Of a DNA stretch of 64,000 nt, positions 51,799 through 59,062 are shown piece by piece; positions within the stretch are counted from its first letter, which is position 1; each line of letters starts with the position of its first letter. Made by a program: the position numbers and the translations under genes. The notes below the pieces were generated by a model that was not told the origin of the DNA, ran no database searches, and worked only from the letters and a program-made list of their open reading frames with translations. This DNA is from Arthrobacter sp. Leaf137 (GTDB lineage: Bacteria; Actinomycetota; Actinomycetes; Actinomycetales; Micrococcaceae), in the NCBI RefSeq assembly GCF_001423525.1, contig NZ_LMOI01000002.1, positions 25,109-89,108 on the forward strand, written 5' to 3'.

Positions 51799-51874
51799 AG
51801 AAGGCGGCACATCCCGAAAGCGCCGTTGTTGCGTGAGGAACGAGCGCAGGCGCAGAGGGATCGTGCCGCCTTCT
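51799..51874. ncRNA. Long stem-loop, possible structured RNA or terminator
   Basis: AGAAGGCGGCAC...ATCCC (51799-51815) pairs with GGGAT...GTGCCGCCTTCT (51857-51874) as a 17-bp stem with one bulge. An internal GCGCC/GGCGC stem lies inside the loop of about 40 nt. It lies just 3' of the winged-helix gene and upstream of sixA. No T-run follows on either strand. Confidence 0.4.
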
Positions 51875-51891
51875 GGCGGTGATGAGAGTTT

Positions 51892-52758
51892 CTAGATCGA
51901 GTACTCCGGAGCGGCCCAGACGACCACCTCGGGGTGCTCGTAGAACCGGTAGCCCTGGCCGCGGACCGTGCGGACGGTGTTGGCCAGCCGGCCGAGCTTG
52001 GAGCGGAGGCGGCGGATGTGGACGTCGATGGTGCGCTCGTTGGGGACCTCTTCGGCGTTGCGCCACAGGCCTTCGAGCAGTTCGTCGCGGCCCACCGTGC
52101 GGGTGCCGTTTTCCACCAGGTAGTTCAGGAGTTCGAACTCCTTGAAGGTCAGGTTGAGGGATTCGCCGTCGAGGTGGACTTCGCGGCGGGCGAGGTCGAT
52201 CAGGACGCCGGAGGGGCGGGGCTCCTGCGGCTGCTGGGGCCGGGGTGCCTCGGTGCGCTGCCGGGCGTTGACGGTGGGGTCGCCGAAGGTGGAACGGACG
52301 ACGTCGAGCGCGGAACCGGGGGTGCCGGCAGGGGCAACGGCCACGGCGGCGTAGCTTTCGGCGCCGGTCACCAGGGACTGGGCGTAGGCCCGGATTTCCT
52401 GGGCAAGCTTGGCGATGGAGGTGCCGGCAGCTGCGGCGGTTTCCTCATCAATGCCCATGTACAGCACAAACCCGCGGGCCACGTTCTCGTTGGGAACCGG
52501 CCGGACGGCGTTAGGCCCGGCCACCACGGGGGTGGGGGCGGTGATGGGCGCCGCGGTCTCGGTGGGCTGCACCGCCCGGAGCTGGCCGTAGGAGTTGGGG
52601 TTGTAGCCCTGCGGTGCGTAGCCCTGCGCCGGGAAGCTGTTTCCGGACGTCGGAGCAAGCGAGGGGCGGGGGCCGAAACCGGGGCGGAGGCCAGACGGCT
52701 GGCCGGCCTTGGCGGCGTTACGGACGGAGATGTGGACGTATCCGGATGCAACTGACAT
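51892..52758 (-). CDS. OmpR/PhoB-type winged-helix regulator without receiver domain
   Basis: 288 residues. The first about 95 residues are Pro/Gly/Ala/Asn-rich and probably disordered. A middle alpha/beta segment (ARGFVLYMGIDEETAAAAG to about 150) is followed by a Pro/Gln linker. The C-terminal winged helix is LIDLARREVHLDGESLNLTF to VRTVRGQGYRFYEHP (about 188-276). The normal phospho-acceptor receiver is absent, so signal input must come through the middle domain. Shine-Dalgarno GAGGTAAG precedes the ATG. A long AT-rich upstream region with direct and inverted repeats suggests complex control. Confidence 0.85.
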   Translation of the reverse strand: MSVASGYVHISVRNAAKAGQPSGLRPGFGPRPSLAPTSGNSFPAQGYAPQGYNPNSYGQLRAVQPTETAAPITAPTPVVAGPNAVRPVPNENVARGFVLYMGIDEETAAAAGTSIAKLAQEIRAYAQSLVTGAESYAAVAVAPAGTPGSALDVVRSTFGDPTVNARQRTEAPRPQQPQEPRPSGVLIDLARREVHLDGESLNLTFKEFELLNYLVENGTRTVGRDELLEGLWRNAEEVPNERTIDVHIRRLRSKLGRLANTVRTVRGQGYRFYEHPEVVVWAAPEYSI

Positions 52759-53000
52759 GGAATGCTTACCTCAATGTGAATGGCCGCCATAGCGGCACTC
52801 GAATGCTGGGTTTCCCCGCACTGCGAATGGGGAGGGGCGCCCGACGCTGGGCTGGGGGCGAATGCCTAAGAACTTCGAAGGGTGTAGAAGGTCAGGCGTG
52901 CATTCGACAACAGCGCATGTCGGCAGCAGCTGATGTGCTGGGCCAATATTCTGCGGCTGCAGGTGCTGTTGAGTTCTTGTTCACATTGGAAGTGTGCAGC

Positions 53001-53030
53001 GTAACAATGGCAACGTGCAAGTAACAATGG
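53001..53030 (-). promoter_or_regulatory. Direct repeat GTAACAATGG, 20-bp period
   Basis: Perfect copies at 53001-53010 and 53021-53030, each preceded by a TGCA element. Two-helical-turn spacing is what tandem binding of a PhoB-type winged helix would use, and the downstream gene encodes one. Confidence 0.5.
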
Positions 53031-53094
53031 GCGGAATCGTCCGCATCGTGAGACAAAGCAGCGGAATGTGCGACAGATCACGATTCTGGGAAGG

Positions 53095-53145
53095 TCAAAT
53101 AATAACGTTTGTTATCCGAGAATGATCCCTCGGATGGTTATTTGA
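53095..53145. repeat. Nested inverted repeat I
   Basis: Outer arms TCAAATAATAAC and GTTATTTGA (two-base bulge) enclose a perfect ATCCGAG/CTCGGAT stem (53114-53120, 53129-53135). Confidence 0.6.
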
Positions 53146-53198
53146 TTGAACTATCTTCGATGGATACGCAATCTATCGAATCACGCTGAATTTCAATC
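53144..53198. repeat. Nested inverted repeat II
   Basis: Outer GATTGAA/TTCAATC (53144-53150, 53192-53198) encloses TTCGATGGAT/ATCTATCGAA (53156-53165, 53171-53180; one mismatch, 5-nt loop). Confidence 0.6.
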
Positions 53199-53213
53199 GC
53201 TTGACATAGAATC

Positions 53214-53229
53214 GACCCACCGGAGGGTC
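53214..53229. repeat. Short hairpin III
   Basis: GACCC/GGGTC with a 6-nt loop, the third hairpin of the series. Confidence 0.4.
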
Positions 53230-53327
53230 CTCACTGTCCAATTCATTGCCGGCTGCTAGCCGTCTTTTTGGCCCCCCGACTACCTGAACGAAGCCACCGC
53301 GGCGGCGACTCACATTGCGACCGCCGG

Positions 53328-53762
53328 TCAGTTGCTGGTGCTCCCCGCACCCGGAGCTGCTGCCGTACCGGGCGCCGGCGCAAGCAGTATGGCCTGGGCC
53401 GTGTAGCTGTCCGAGGATTTGAGGGCGGTAACGCGGACGGTTGACCCGGACGTGACTTCCGAGATGCCCAGTGTGCCACCCGTGCTGCCGCCGCCCCGTT
53501 GCCGGATGCCCTCCGATACCTGCACATCCGCTCCGACGGCGTAGATTCGCGAAAACCCGTCCTCGCTCTTGACGGTCAGCCAGTCAGACGAAACGTCCGT
53601 GACGGTGCCCGTCTGGGAAGCCATGGTCACGTAGGAAGAATCCTGCAGGATCACATATTCGGAGTGTATTGCGGCGTTCAGCCCTGCCAGCCCTATGCCG
53701 AGACCGCCGGGGCCGCCCATGGCTCCGCCGTTCATGCCGCCAATGCCGTCCGGGGCTGTCAT
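53328..53762 (-). pseudogene. 3' part of a frameshifted gene: secreted Gly-rich/beta domain (DUF5666-like)
   Basis: This frame encodes a Gly-rich linker then a small beta domain: YVTMASQTGTVTDVSSDWL, VKSEDGFSRIYAVGADV and GSTVRVTALKSSDSYTAQ. It has no signal or membrane segment of its own, yet its composition is that of an exported domain. Upstream of its apparent ATG the frame stays open and reads QFAPGGQSG, continuing the Gly-rich linker. The membrane anchor lies in the overlapping frame (53759-54322). Together they look like one protein split by a 1-bp deletion near 53800. Independent translation through the ATGA overlap is the alternative. Confidence 0.6.
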
Positions 53763-54322
53763 TCCGGACTGGCCGCCGGGCGCGAACTGGCCGCGGTGTC
53801 CGCCTGCCCGTTGGTCCCGCTGGCGCCGCCGGCATCCTGGGTATTGTCCGCGGCTGCCACGGAGCTGTTTCCGGCGGCATAGGCCCCCGCACCAGCTGCT
53901 GCGGCCACCGCCACCACGACTCCGCCAATGATCAGCCCCTTCCTGGCTGCCCTGCCCCGGTTATCCAAAGTCCGGCCGTCCAAAGCCCCGCTGTCCAAAG
54001 CCCGGGGCGGACCCTCTGCCGGGTACGGCTGCGGTGCGCCCCACCCTGCCGGCTGTTCCTGCCGCTGGTCCGTGTCCGCCGTCGTACTCCCCCATCCAGC
54101 GGGCTGGCCGCTCCCGGGAGCGGCCCAATCCTGGGACGGCCTGCTCTCCGCGATGCGGGGAGGTGCCCAACCGGAAGGTGCCCGCGGGCTGTCGGGGTTG
54201 CCGGCAAAGACTTCCCACCGGCTTTGCGGGCGGGCCTGCCCCTCGGCTGCGGTGCCGGCCTGATGCGGCTGTCCGCCCTGGGCCGGTTCGTCCGGGACGG
54301 CACGGTTGTTCTGCTGGTCCAT
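53759..54322 (-). pseudogene. 5' part of the frameshifted gene: cytoplasmic Pro/Gln-rich tail plus membrane anchor
   Basis: 187 codons. A hydrophilic, Pro/Gln/Gly-rich N-terminal region of about 130 residues is followed by RKGLIIGGVVVAVAAAAGAG (single membrane segment near 136-155). About 30 residues of Gly/Ala/Asn linker end in TAASSRPAASPE at a TGA. The start at 54322 has GAGGAG upstream. The last dozen residues differ in character from the linker, while the -1 frame from about 53800 gives RGQFAPGGQSG and joins the downstream domain. Confidence 0.6.
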
Positions 54323-54553
54323 TGACTGCTCCTCGGGAAGGGAACCTGGCGGTCGCCTCTGCTGATGTTCCATCAGCGTCAGCCGCGTTCCTGTGCCCGG
54401 ACTGTGCAGCGGGGCAGTGCTGACTGTGACATTTGGACCTTGGCGCCGACGCTGCCACACCCGCTGCGACGCCCAGCTGGCTAGGCTGGGATTCACAGCT
54501 GGGGCACAGGTAGCCCAAAGCCCGCCTATATCGAAGGATCGGAGAGTTGTCCC

Positions 54554-55294
54554 ATGGCCACCTCGCACTCCATGACCAACAACCTCCCCAAGCTCTCCCA
54601 TCCGGACGGCTCCCCCATCCGCGCCCTGGTGGTGGATGACGAACCCAGCCTTTCCGAGCTGATGAGCATGGGCCTGCGGATGGCCGGGTGGTCCGTGGCA
54701 GTGGCAGCGGACGGGCCCGAGGCGGTGAAGCTGGCCAAGGACTTCCGCCCCGACGTCCTGGTGCTGGACGTAATGCTGCCAGGGTTCGACGGCGTGGAGC
54801 TGCTGGGCAGGATCCGCGCCTTCGCGCCGGAGGTGCCCGCCCTCTTCCTGACCGCGAAGGACGCAGTCCAGGACCGCATCGTCGGCCTGGCCGCCGGCGG
54901 CGACGACTATGTCACCAAACCGTTCAGCATGGAGGAAGTCATCCTCCGCCTGCACCGGCTGGTCCAGCGCTCAGGCGTCGCAGCCATGGACACTGCCGAA
55001 TTGGTGGTGGGCGACCTGGTGCTCAACGTCGACACCCGGGAAGTCACCCGCGCCGGAGATGATGTGCAGCTGACGGCCACCCAGTTCGAGCTGCTCCGCT
55101 ACCTCATGGAAAACCCCAAGCGCGTCATCAGCAAGGCCCAGATCCTTGACCGGGTGTGGGACTACGACTTCGGCGGCCAGGCCAACATTGTGGAGCTCTA
55201 CATCTCCTACCTCCGCAAAAAGATCGATGCCGTCCATCCGCCCATGATCCACACCGTCCGCGGGGCCGGCTACGTCATCAAGCCGGCGGAGTAG
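54554..55294 (+). CDS. OmpR family response regulator
   Basis: 246 residues. The receiver domain (about 22-138) has the acidic pocket VVDDE, phospho-acceptor D72 in VLDVMLPGFDG, the Thr of FLTAKD and Lys of VTKPFS. The C-terminal winged helix (about 150-243) ends in VRGAGYVIKP. The histidine kinase gene starts 6 nt after the stop, forming a standard pair. It is divergent from the frameshifted anchor gene. The signal is unknown. Confidence 0.95.
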   Translation: MATSHSMTNNLPKLSHPDGSPIRALVVDDEPSLSELMSMGLRMAGWSVAVAADGPEAVKLAKDFRPDVLVLDVMLPGFDGVELLGRIRAFAPEVPALFLTAKDAVQDRIVGLAAGGDDYVTKPFSMEEVILRLHRLVQRSGVAAMDTAELVVGDLVLNVDTREVTRAGDDVQLTATQFELLRYLMENPKRVISKAQILDRVWDYDFGGQANIVELYISYLRKKIDAVHPPMIHTVRGAGYVIKPAE

Positions 55295-55300
55295 CTCGCC

Positions 55301-56794
55301 GTGGCCACTTCAGAAGCTACCTACGCCCGGAGTTGGCTCAGGCCGGCAACCTGGCACCTGCGCACCCGCCTGATTGCCCTGGCCATGGCCCTGCTTATCG
55401 CCATCTGCGGTGCCGTTGGCATCGTGAGCTACGCATCGATGGACGCCTTCCTGACCCGGCAGCTTGATGACCAGCTCAGCCAGGCCGCAAACCTTGCCGA
55501 CAATCCGGGCCGCCCGCCGTTTGGCGGTTTCAACGGACGGGACCCCCTAGACGCCCGGGGCCAAAGAATCGGCACCGTCAACGCGAGCATCCGCAACGGC
55601 CAGGTGAGTTCCGGCGGCTTCCTCGCCTCTGACACCACCCGCCAACCCTTGTCCACGGAGGACAAGGAGACGCTCCTTGCGCTCGATGCCAACTCCCGGC
55701 CAGTGGACCGTTCGATGTCCAGCGGTGATTACCGGCTGATCGCGGTCCAGACAAACTCCGGCGATGTCCTGGTCACAGGACTCCCCCTGGCTACCAAGGA
55801 AAGTACCCTCAGGTCCCTGGTGTGGACCTTCGTGTTCGTGTCGTTGGGCGGCCTGCTGCTGATCGGCCTGGTGGGGACGGTACTGATCCGCCGCACCATG
55901 AAACCCCTGGAACAGCTTTCCGAGGTTGCCACCCGGGTGTCTGAGCTGCCCCTGGACGCCGGTGAGGTGGCGCTCGCCGTGCGGGTGCCGCCGTCGAACT
56001 CCAACCCGGGCACCGAAGTGGGCAGTGTGGGGCATGCACTGAACCTCATGCTGGACAACGTAGCCAGCGCCCTGGAAGCCCGGCAGAAGAGCGAAACCAA
56101 GGTGCGCCAATTCGTGGCGGACGCCTCGCACGAGCTCCGCACCCCGCTGACCGCCATCCGCGGCTACACCGAACTGATGCGGATGACGGAGGACTTCACT
56201 CCCGACGGACAGAAATCGCTGGCCCGGGTCCAAAGCCAGTCCGAGCGGATGACGGCCCTGGTGGAGGACCTGCTGCTCCTGGCGCGGCTGGATGAGGGCC
56301 AGCCGCTCAAGCTGGCCGAGGTGGACCTGACGCAGCTGGTGGTGGAAAGCGTCAGCGACGAGAAGGTCATGGCCCCGAGCCACACCTGGCGGCTGGATCT
56401 TCCTGCGGAGCCGGTGCTGGTCAACGGGGACGGCGCGCAGCTGCGGCAGGTACTCATGAACCTGCTGTCCAACGCCCGGAAACACACCCCTGCCGGAACC
56501 ACCGTGGTGGCCGGCGTCGGTACGGCACCCGACGGCGCCGCCGTCGTGACGGTCACGGACGACGGCGGAGGCATTCCGGCTGACTTCGTGGACCACGTCT
56601 TTTCCCGCTTCGCCCGCGCAGACGCGGCCCGCAAGGGCAGCGGCGACCAGGCCGGCGCGGCCGTTGCCGAGGGCACCAGCGGGCTGGGCCTGTCCATTGT
56701 CCAATCCATCGTGGAAGCCCACGGAGGCCGGGTAACGGTCACATCACGGCCGGGGAAGACGGAGTTTGCGCTCCGCTTGCCGACCGTGGCCTGA
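55301..56794 (+). CDS. Sensor histidine kinase
   Basis: A 497-residue membrane kinase. Helix 1 lies near 25-45, an extracytoplasmic sensor of about 125 residues follows, and helix 2 (FVFVSLGGLLLIGLVGTVLI) is near 173-192. HAMP follows. HisKA has the phospho-His near 277 in FVADASHELRTPLTAI. The ATPase domain has NLLSNARKHTPAG (N box), VTDDGGGIPADF (G1) and GTSGLGLSIV (G2). GTG start. It partners the preceding regulator. The sensor region is not a recognised domain. Confidence 0.94.
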   Translation: MATSEATYARSWLRPATWHLRTRLIALAMALLIAICGAVGIVSYASMDAFLTRQLDDQLSQAANLADNPGRPPFGGFNGRDPLDARGQRIGTVNASIRNGQVSSGGFLASDTTRQPLSTEDKETLLALDANSRPVDRSMSSGDYRLIAVQTNSGDVLVTGLPLATKESTLRSLVWTFVFVSLGGLLLIGLVGTVLIRRTMKPLEQLSEVATRVSELPLDAGEVALAVRVPPSNSNPGTEVGSVGHALNLMLDNVASALEARQKSETKVRQFVADASHELRTPLTAIRGYTELMRMTEDFTPDGQKSLARVQSQSERMTALVEDLLLLARLDEGQPLKLAEVDLTQLVVESVSDEKVMAPSHTWRLDLPAEPVLVNGDGAQLRQVLMNLLSNARKHTPAGTTVVAGVGTAPDGAAVVTVTDDGGGIPADFVDHVFSRFARADAARKGSGDQAGAAVAEGTSGLGLSIVQSIVEAHGGRVTVTSRPGKTEFALRLPTVA

Positions 56795-56910
56795 ATTCGC
56801 CAAGGCGACGCGCCGTCGTCGTGACGTCTGTTACCTAAATGTGACTTAAGCGCCGCTCTCCTGTACCGTCGATAGGGTGCGGTTCCCGTTCGGGCCGCAT
56901 ATCCGGATGA

Positions 56911-57074
56911 CGCCAAGCTCTGCCACTTCCCGGATTTCGCTTGAACTGAGGCAGAGGCGGGGGACCCACGTCCCGGGCAACGCAGTACTGCCCTTGGGGT
57001 TAAGCCAGCACGTGTATTTGCCGTGCGGCCGGATGCCCTCATCCGAACCCGACAGCTAACTCCGCAGGTGTGAG
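56911..57074 (+). promoter_or_regulatory. ydaO/yuaA-type c-di-AMP riboswitch
   Basis: The leader of the cell-wall hydrolase gene contains a GCTCTGCC/GGCAGAG pairing, then the conserved GGGGGACCCA. Downstream lie CCTTGGGG and the terminal CATCCGAACCCGACAGCTAA block. This order and wording match actinobacterial ydaO-yuaA elements, which bind c-di-AMP and usually switch off cell-wall hydrolase genes when the second messenger is high. Boundaries are approximate. Confidence 0.8.
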
Positions 57075-57087
57075 AGGCGAAACAAAC

Positions 57088-57825
57088 ATGTCTAAATTCA
57101 CGGTAAAACCGCGCCCAAAATCGGCCCCGAGCCACAGCGCGCAGCCTGAAACCCGCAAGAAGTCTTCCTTCGGCAAGCGCGCCGCGGTGCTCGCAGTCTC
57201 CGCAGCCATGCTGGTGGGCGTAGGCGCCGCAGGCCAGGCCACGGACGGCTTTTCCGGCGTGGCAGCTACCGGCTCCGAGTCCCCCGCTGCCACCGATTCC
57301 CAGATGAGCATCGAGAAGAGCGAAATCCGGTCTAACCCGGCTGCGTCGGCGCCCGCCGAACTCAAGGTGCAGCCCCAGGAGGCGGCACCGGCGCCCGCAC
57401 CCGCTGCGGAACCTGCCCCGGCCGCAGCGCCCGCCCCGGCTCCTGCACCGGAACCGGCACCTGCTCCCGCACCGGAGCCTGCTCCCGCTCCCGAGCCTGC
57501 TCCCGTCGTCGCCGTCAACGATCCTGCCGGCGCACAGGCCTACGCGTCCGGCCAGCTGGCCAGCTACGGATGGGCGCAGGACCAGATGCAGTGCCTGGTC
57601 ACCCTGTGGACTAAGGAATCCGACTGGACCACCACCGCCACCAACGCCAGCAGCGGCGCTTACGGCATCGTGCAGTCCCTCCCCGCCGAAAAAATGGCGA
57701 GCGCCGGCCCCGACTACCTGACCAACTACCGCACCCAGATCAACTGGGGCCTGAACTACATCAAGGAGCGCTACCAGTCCCCGTGTGGCGCCCTGAACTT
57801 CCACCTGGGCAACAACTGGTACTAA
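57088..57825 (+). CDS. Secreted lysozyme-like/transglycosylase cell-wall hydrolase
   Basis: A 245-residue exported protein. Basic N-terminus, signal segment near 31-52 (AAVLAVSAAMLVGVGAAGQA), then a disordered stretch and a long Ala/Pro/Glu repeat (about 99-145) likely to span the peptidoglycan. The C-terminal domain (from about 155) resembles the lytic transglycosylase-like fold of aggregation-promoting/resuscitation-type hydrolases. Candidate catalytic Glu in LVTLWTKESDWTT, and ASSGAYGIVQSLP is typical of that fold. Two cysteines (MQCLVT, SPCGALN) may pair. GAGAGGCG precedes the ATG. Control by the upstream c-di-AMP riboswitch fits a wall-remodelling role. Confidence 0.85.
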   Translation: MSKFTVKPRPKSAPSHSAQPETRKKSSFGKRAAVLAVSAAMLVGVGAAGQATDGFSGVAATGSESPAATDSQMSIEKSEIRSNPAASAPAELKVQPQEAAPAPAPAAEPAPAAAPAPAPAPEPAPAPAPEPAPAPEPAPVVAVNDPAGAQAYASGQLASYGWAQDQMQCLVTLWTKESDWTTTATNASSGAYGIVQSLPAEKMASAGPDYLTNYRTQINWGLNYIKERYQSPCGALNFHLGNNWY

Positions 57826-57855
57826 AAACCTTCACACGCTGAGGCCCTTTCGACC

Positions 57856-57890
57856 GGCCGCCGCCGAACCCTACCGGTTCAGCGGCGGCC
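57856..57890 (+). terminator. Terminator after the cell-wall hydrolase gene
   Basis: 15-bp stem with one mismatch (GGCCGCCGC/GCGGCGGCC plus GAACC/GGTTC) and a 5-nt loop. No strong T-run. Confidence 0.6.
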
Positions 57891-58000
57891 GTCGTCGTAT
57901 CTGCTTCATGCCGCGAGGCACCAATTACCCCGTGCGTTAGGTAGCAATTTTTGGGATTGGCCCTAACGGCCACCGAGCGGTTTGGGGCTGGGACGTGCCG

Positions 58001-58369
58001 TTACCGTCCCGGAATGTACTGGACGGCCCAGCGGTTGCCGTCCGGGTCCGCGAAGTACACGAAGTGCCCCCAGTCCTGAACGTCCACATCGCTGACCTCC
58101 ACCCCATTGTTCTTCAGGTGGTCATGGGCGGCCTGGATGTCACTGACCACCAGCTGCAGGTTGGAGCCGGTGCCCGGAGGAGCGTCAGTGAGGCCTTCCC
58201 CGATGCAGATGGAACACGCTGAACCGGGCGGGGTCAGCTGCACGAAGCGGATGGATTCCGACGGGCGTTCGTCGAAGTCGGCGTTGAAACCCACTTTATT
58301 AACGTAGAAATCCTTGGCGCGGTCCACATCGGACACGGGGACAAACACGAGTTCAAGTTTCCAGTCCAT
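58001..58369 (-). CDS. VOC family protein (glyoxalase fold)
   Basis: 122 residues, one VOC module pair. ELVFVPVSDVDRAKDFYVNK opens the first half, LQLVVSDIQAAHDHLKNNGVEV the second, and HFVYFADPDGNRWAVQ closes it. Typical of small glyoxalase/dioxygenase-like proteins with unassigned substrates. The ATG at 58369 has TAGCCT 6 nt upstream (leaderless); a GTG two codons earlier is the alternative. Convergent with the hydrolase gene, upstream of which no partner is seen. Confidence 0.85.
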   Translation of the reverse strand: MDWKLELVFVPVSDVDRAKDFYVNKVGFNADFDERPSESIRFVQLTPPGSACSICIGEGLTDAPPGTGSNLQLVVSDIQAAHDHLKNNGVEVSDVDVQDWGHFVYFADPDGNRWAVQYIPGR

Positions 58370-58375
58370 TGCCAC

Positions 58376-58381
58376 AGGCTA
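58376..58381 (-). promoter_or_regulatory. -10 element for leaderless VOC-gene mRNA
   Basis: Minus-strand TAGCCT, 6 nt before the ATG at 58369. Confidence 0.4.
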
Positions 58382-58414
58382 CGGCCGGGGACTTGTGCGC
58401 GGAAGGCTTGAACC

Positions 58415-59050
58415 TCAGCCGGCGATGCCGTACAGCCGGTCTCCCGCATCTCCAAGGCCGGGCACGATGTAGGACTTTTCGTTCAGCTTCTCGTCAATCG
58501 ACGCAAGGACGATGTGCACGTTTGCCTCGCCCAGTTCCTCCTCCAGCTTGGCCAAGCCCTCCGGGGCCGCCAGCAGGCAGATGCACGTGACGTCCGACGC
58601 CCCGCGCTTGAACAGGAACTTGATGGCCTCGCGCAGGGTTCCGCCGGTGGCCAGCATGGGATCCAGAACGAAGACCTGCCGGCCGGTAAGGTCCTCAGGC
58701 AGGCGCTCGGCGTAGGTGATGATGTCCAGGGTTTCCTCGTCCCGGGCCATGCCCAGGAAACCCACTTCTGCAGTGGGGACCAGCTTGGTCATGCCCTCCA
58801 GCATGCCGAGGCCGGCGCGCAGGATGGGGACCACCAGAGGGGTGGGCTTGGTGAAGGCCGTGCCCACCGTGGTGCTGACCGGAGTCTCGATAGTGACCGG
58901 TTCGGTGCGGACCTCGCGCGTGGCCTCGTACGCCAGCAGCGTCACCAGTTCCTCCGTCAGCTGCCGGAACACGGGCGAAGGGGTGTTCTTATCCCGGAGG
59001 ACAGTGAGCTTATGGGCGACCAGCGGGTGGTCCACAACGAGAGTGCGCAT
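58415..59050 (-). CDS. upp: Uracil phosphoribosyltransferase
   Basis: Salvages uracil to UMP with PRPP. 211 residues. The PRPP-binding loop is [18 protein letters not shown] (near 125-142). The C-terminal uracil-binding part reads [28 protein letters not shown] lies near 77-89. All are characteristic of the family, and the length is normal. A TAGTTT 6 nt upstream in the 12-bp gap after the PAP2 gene suggests its own leaderless promoter. Confidence 0.97.
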   Translation of the reverse strand: MRTLVVDHPLVAHKLTVLRDKNTPSPVFRQLTEELVTLLAYEATREVRTEPVTIETPVSTTVGTAFTKPTPLVVPILRAGLGMLEGMTKLVPTAEVGFLGMARDEETLDIITYAERLPEDLTGRQVFVLDPMLATGGTLREAIKFLFKRGASDVTCICLLAAPEGLAKLEEELGEANVHIVLASIDEKLNEKSYIVPGLGDAGDRLYGIAG

Positions 59051-59056
59051 GGCTCA

Positions 59057-59062
59057 AAACTA
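59057..59062 (-). promoter_or_regulatory. -10 element for leaderless upp mRNA
   Basis: Minus-strand TAGTTT in the 12-bp gap between the PAP2 and upp genes, 6 nt before the ATG. Confidence 0.35.

Larger units (their letters stand above)
52759..53327. other. AT-rich intergenic region with dense repeats
   Basis: Stretch of 569 bases between two minus-strand genes, clearly less GC-rich than its surroundings. It contains a 10-bp direct repeat at 53001/53021 and nested inverted repeats at 53095-53145, 53144-53198 and 53214-53229 (annotated separately). No reading frame here is convincing. It should include the promoter of the winged-helix gene. Confidence 0.6.

Noticed and set aside
52866..53081. 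71-codon Cys-rich minus-strand frame in the AT-rich region
   Set aside because: Cysteine-rich random-looking sequence without start signal; the DNA repeats there suggest non-coding function.
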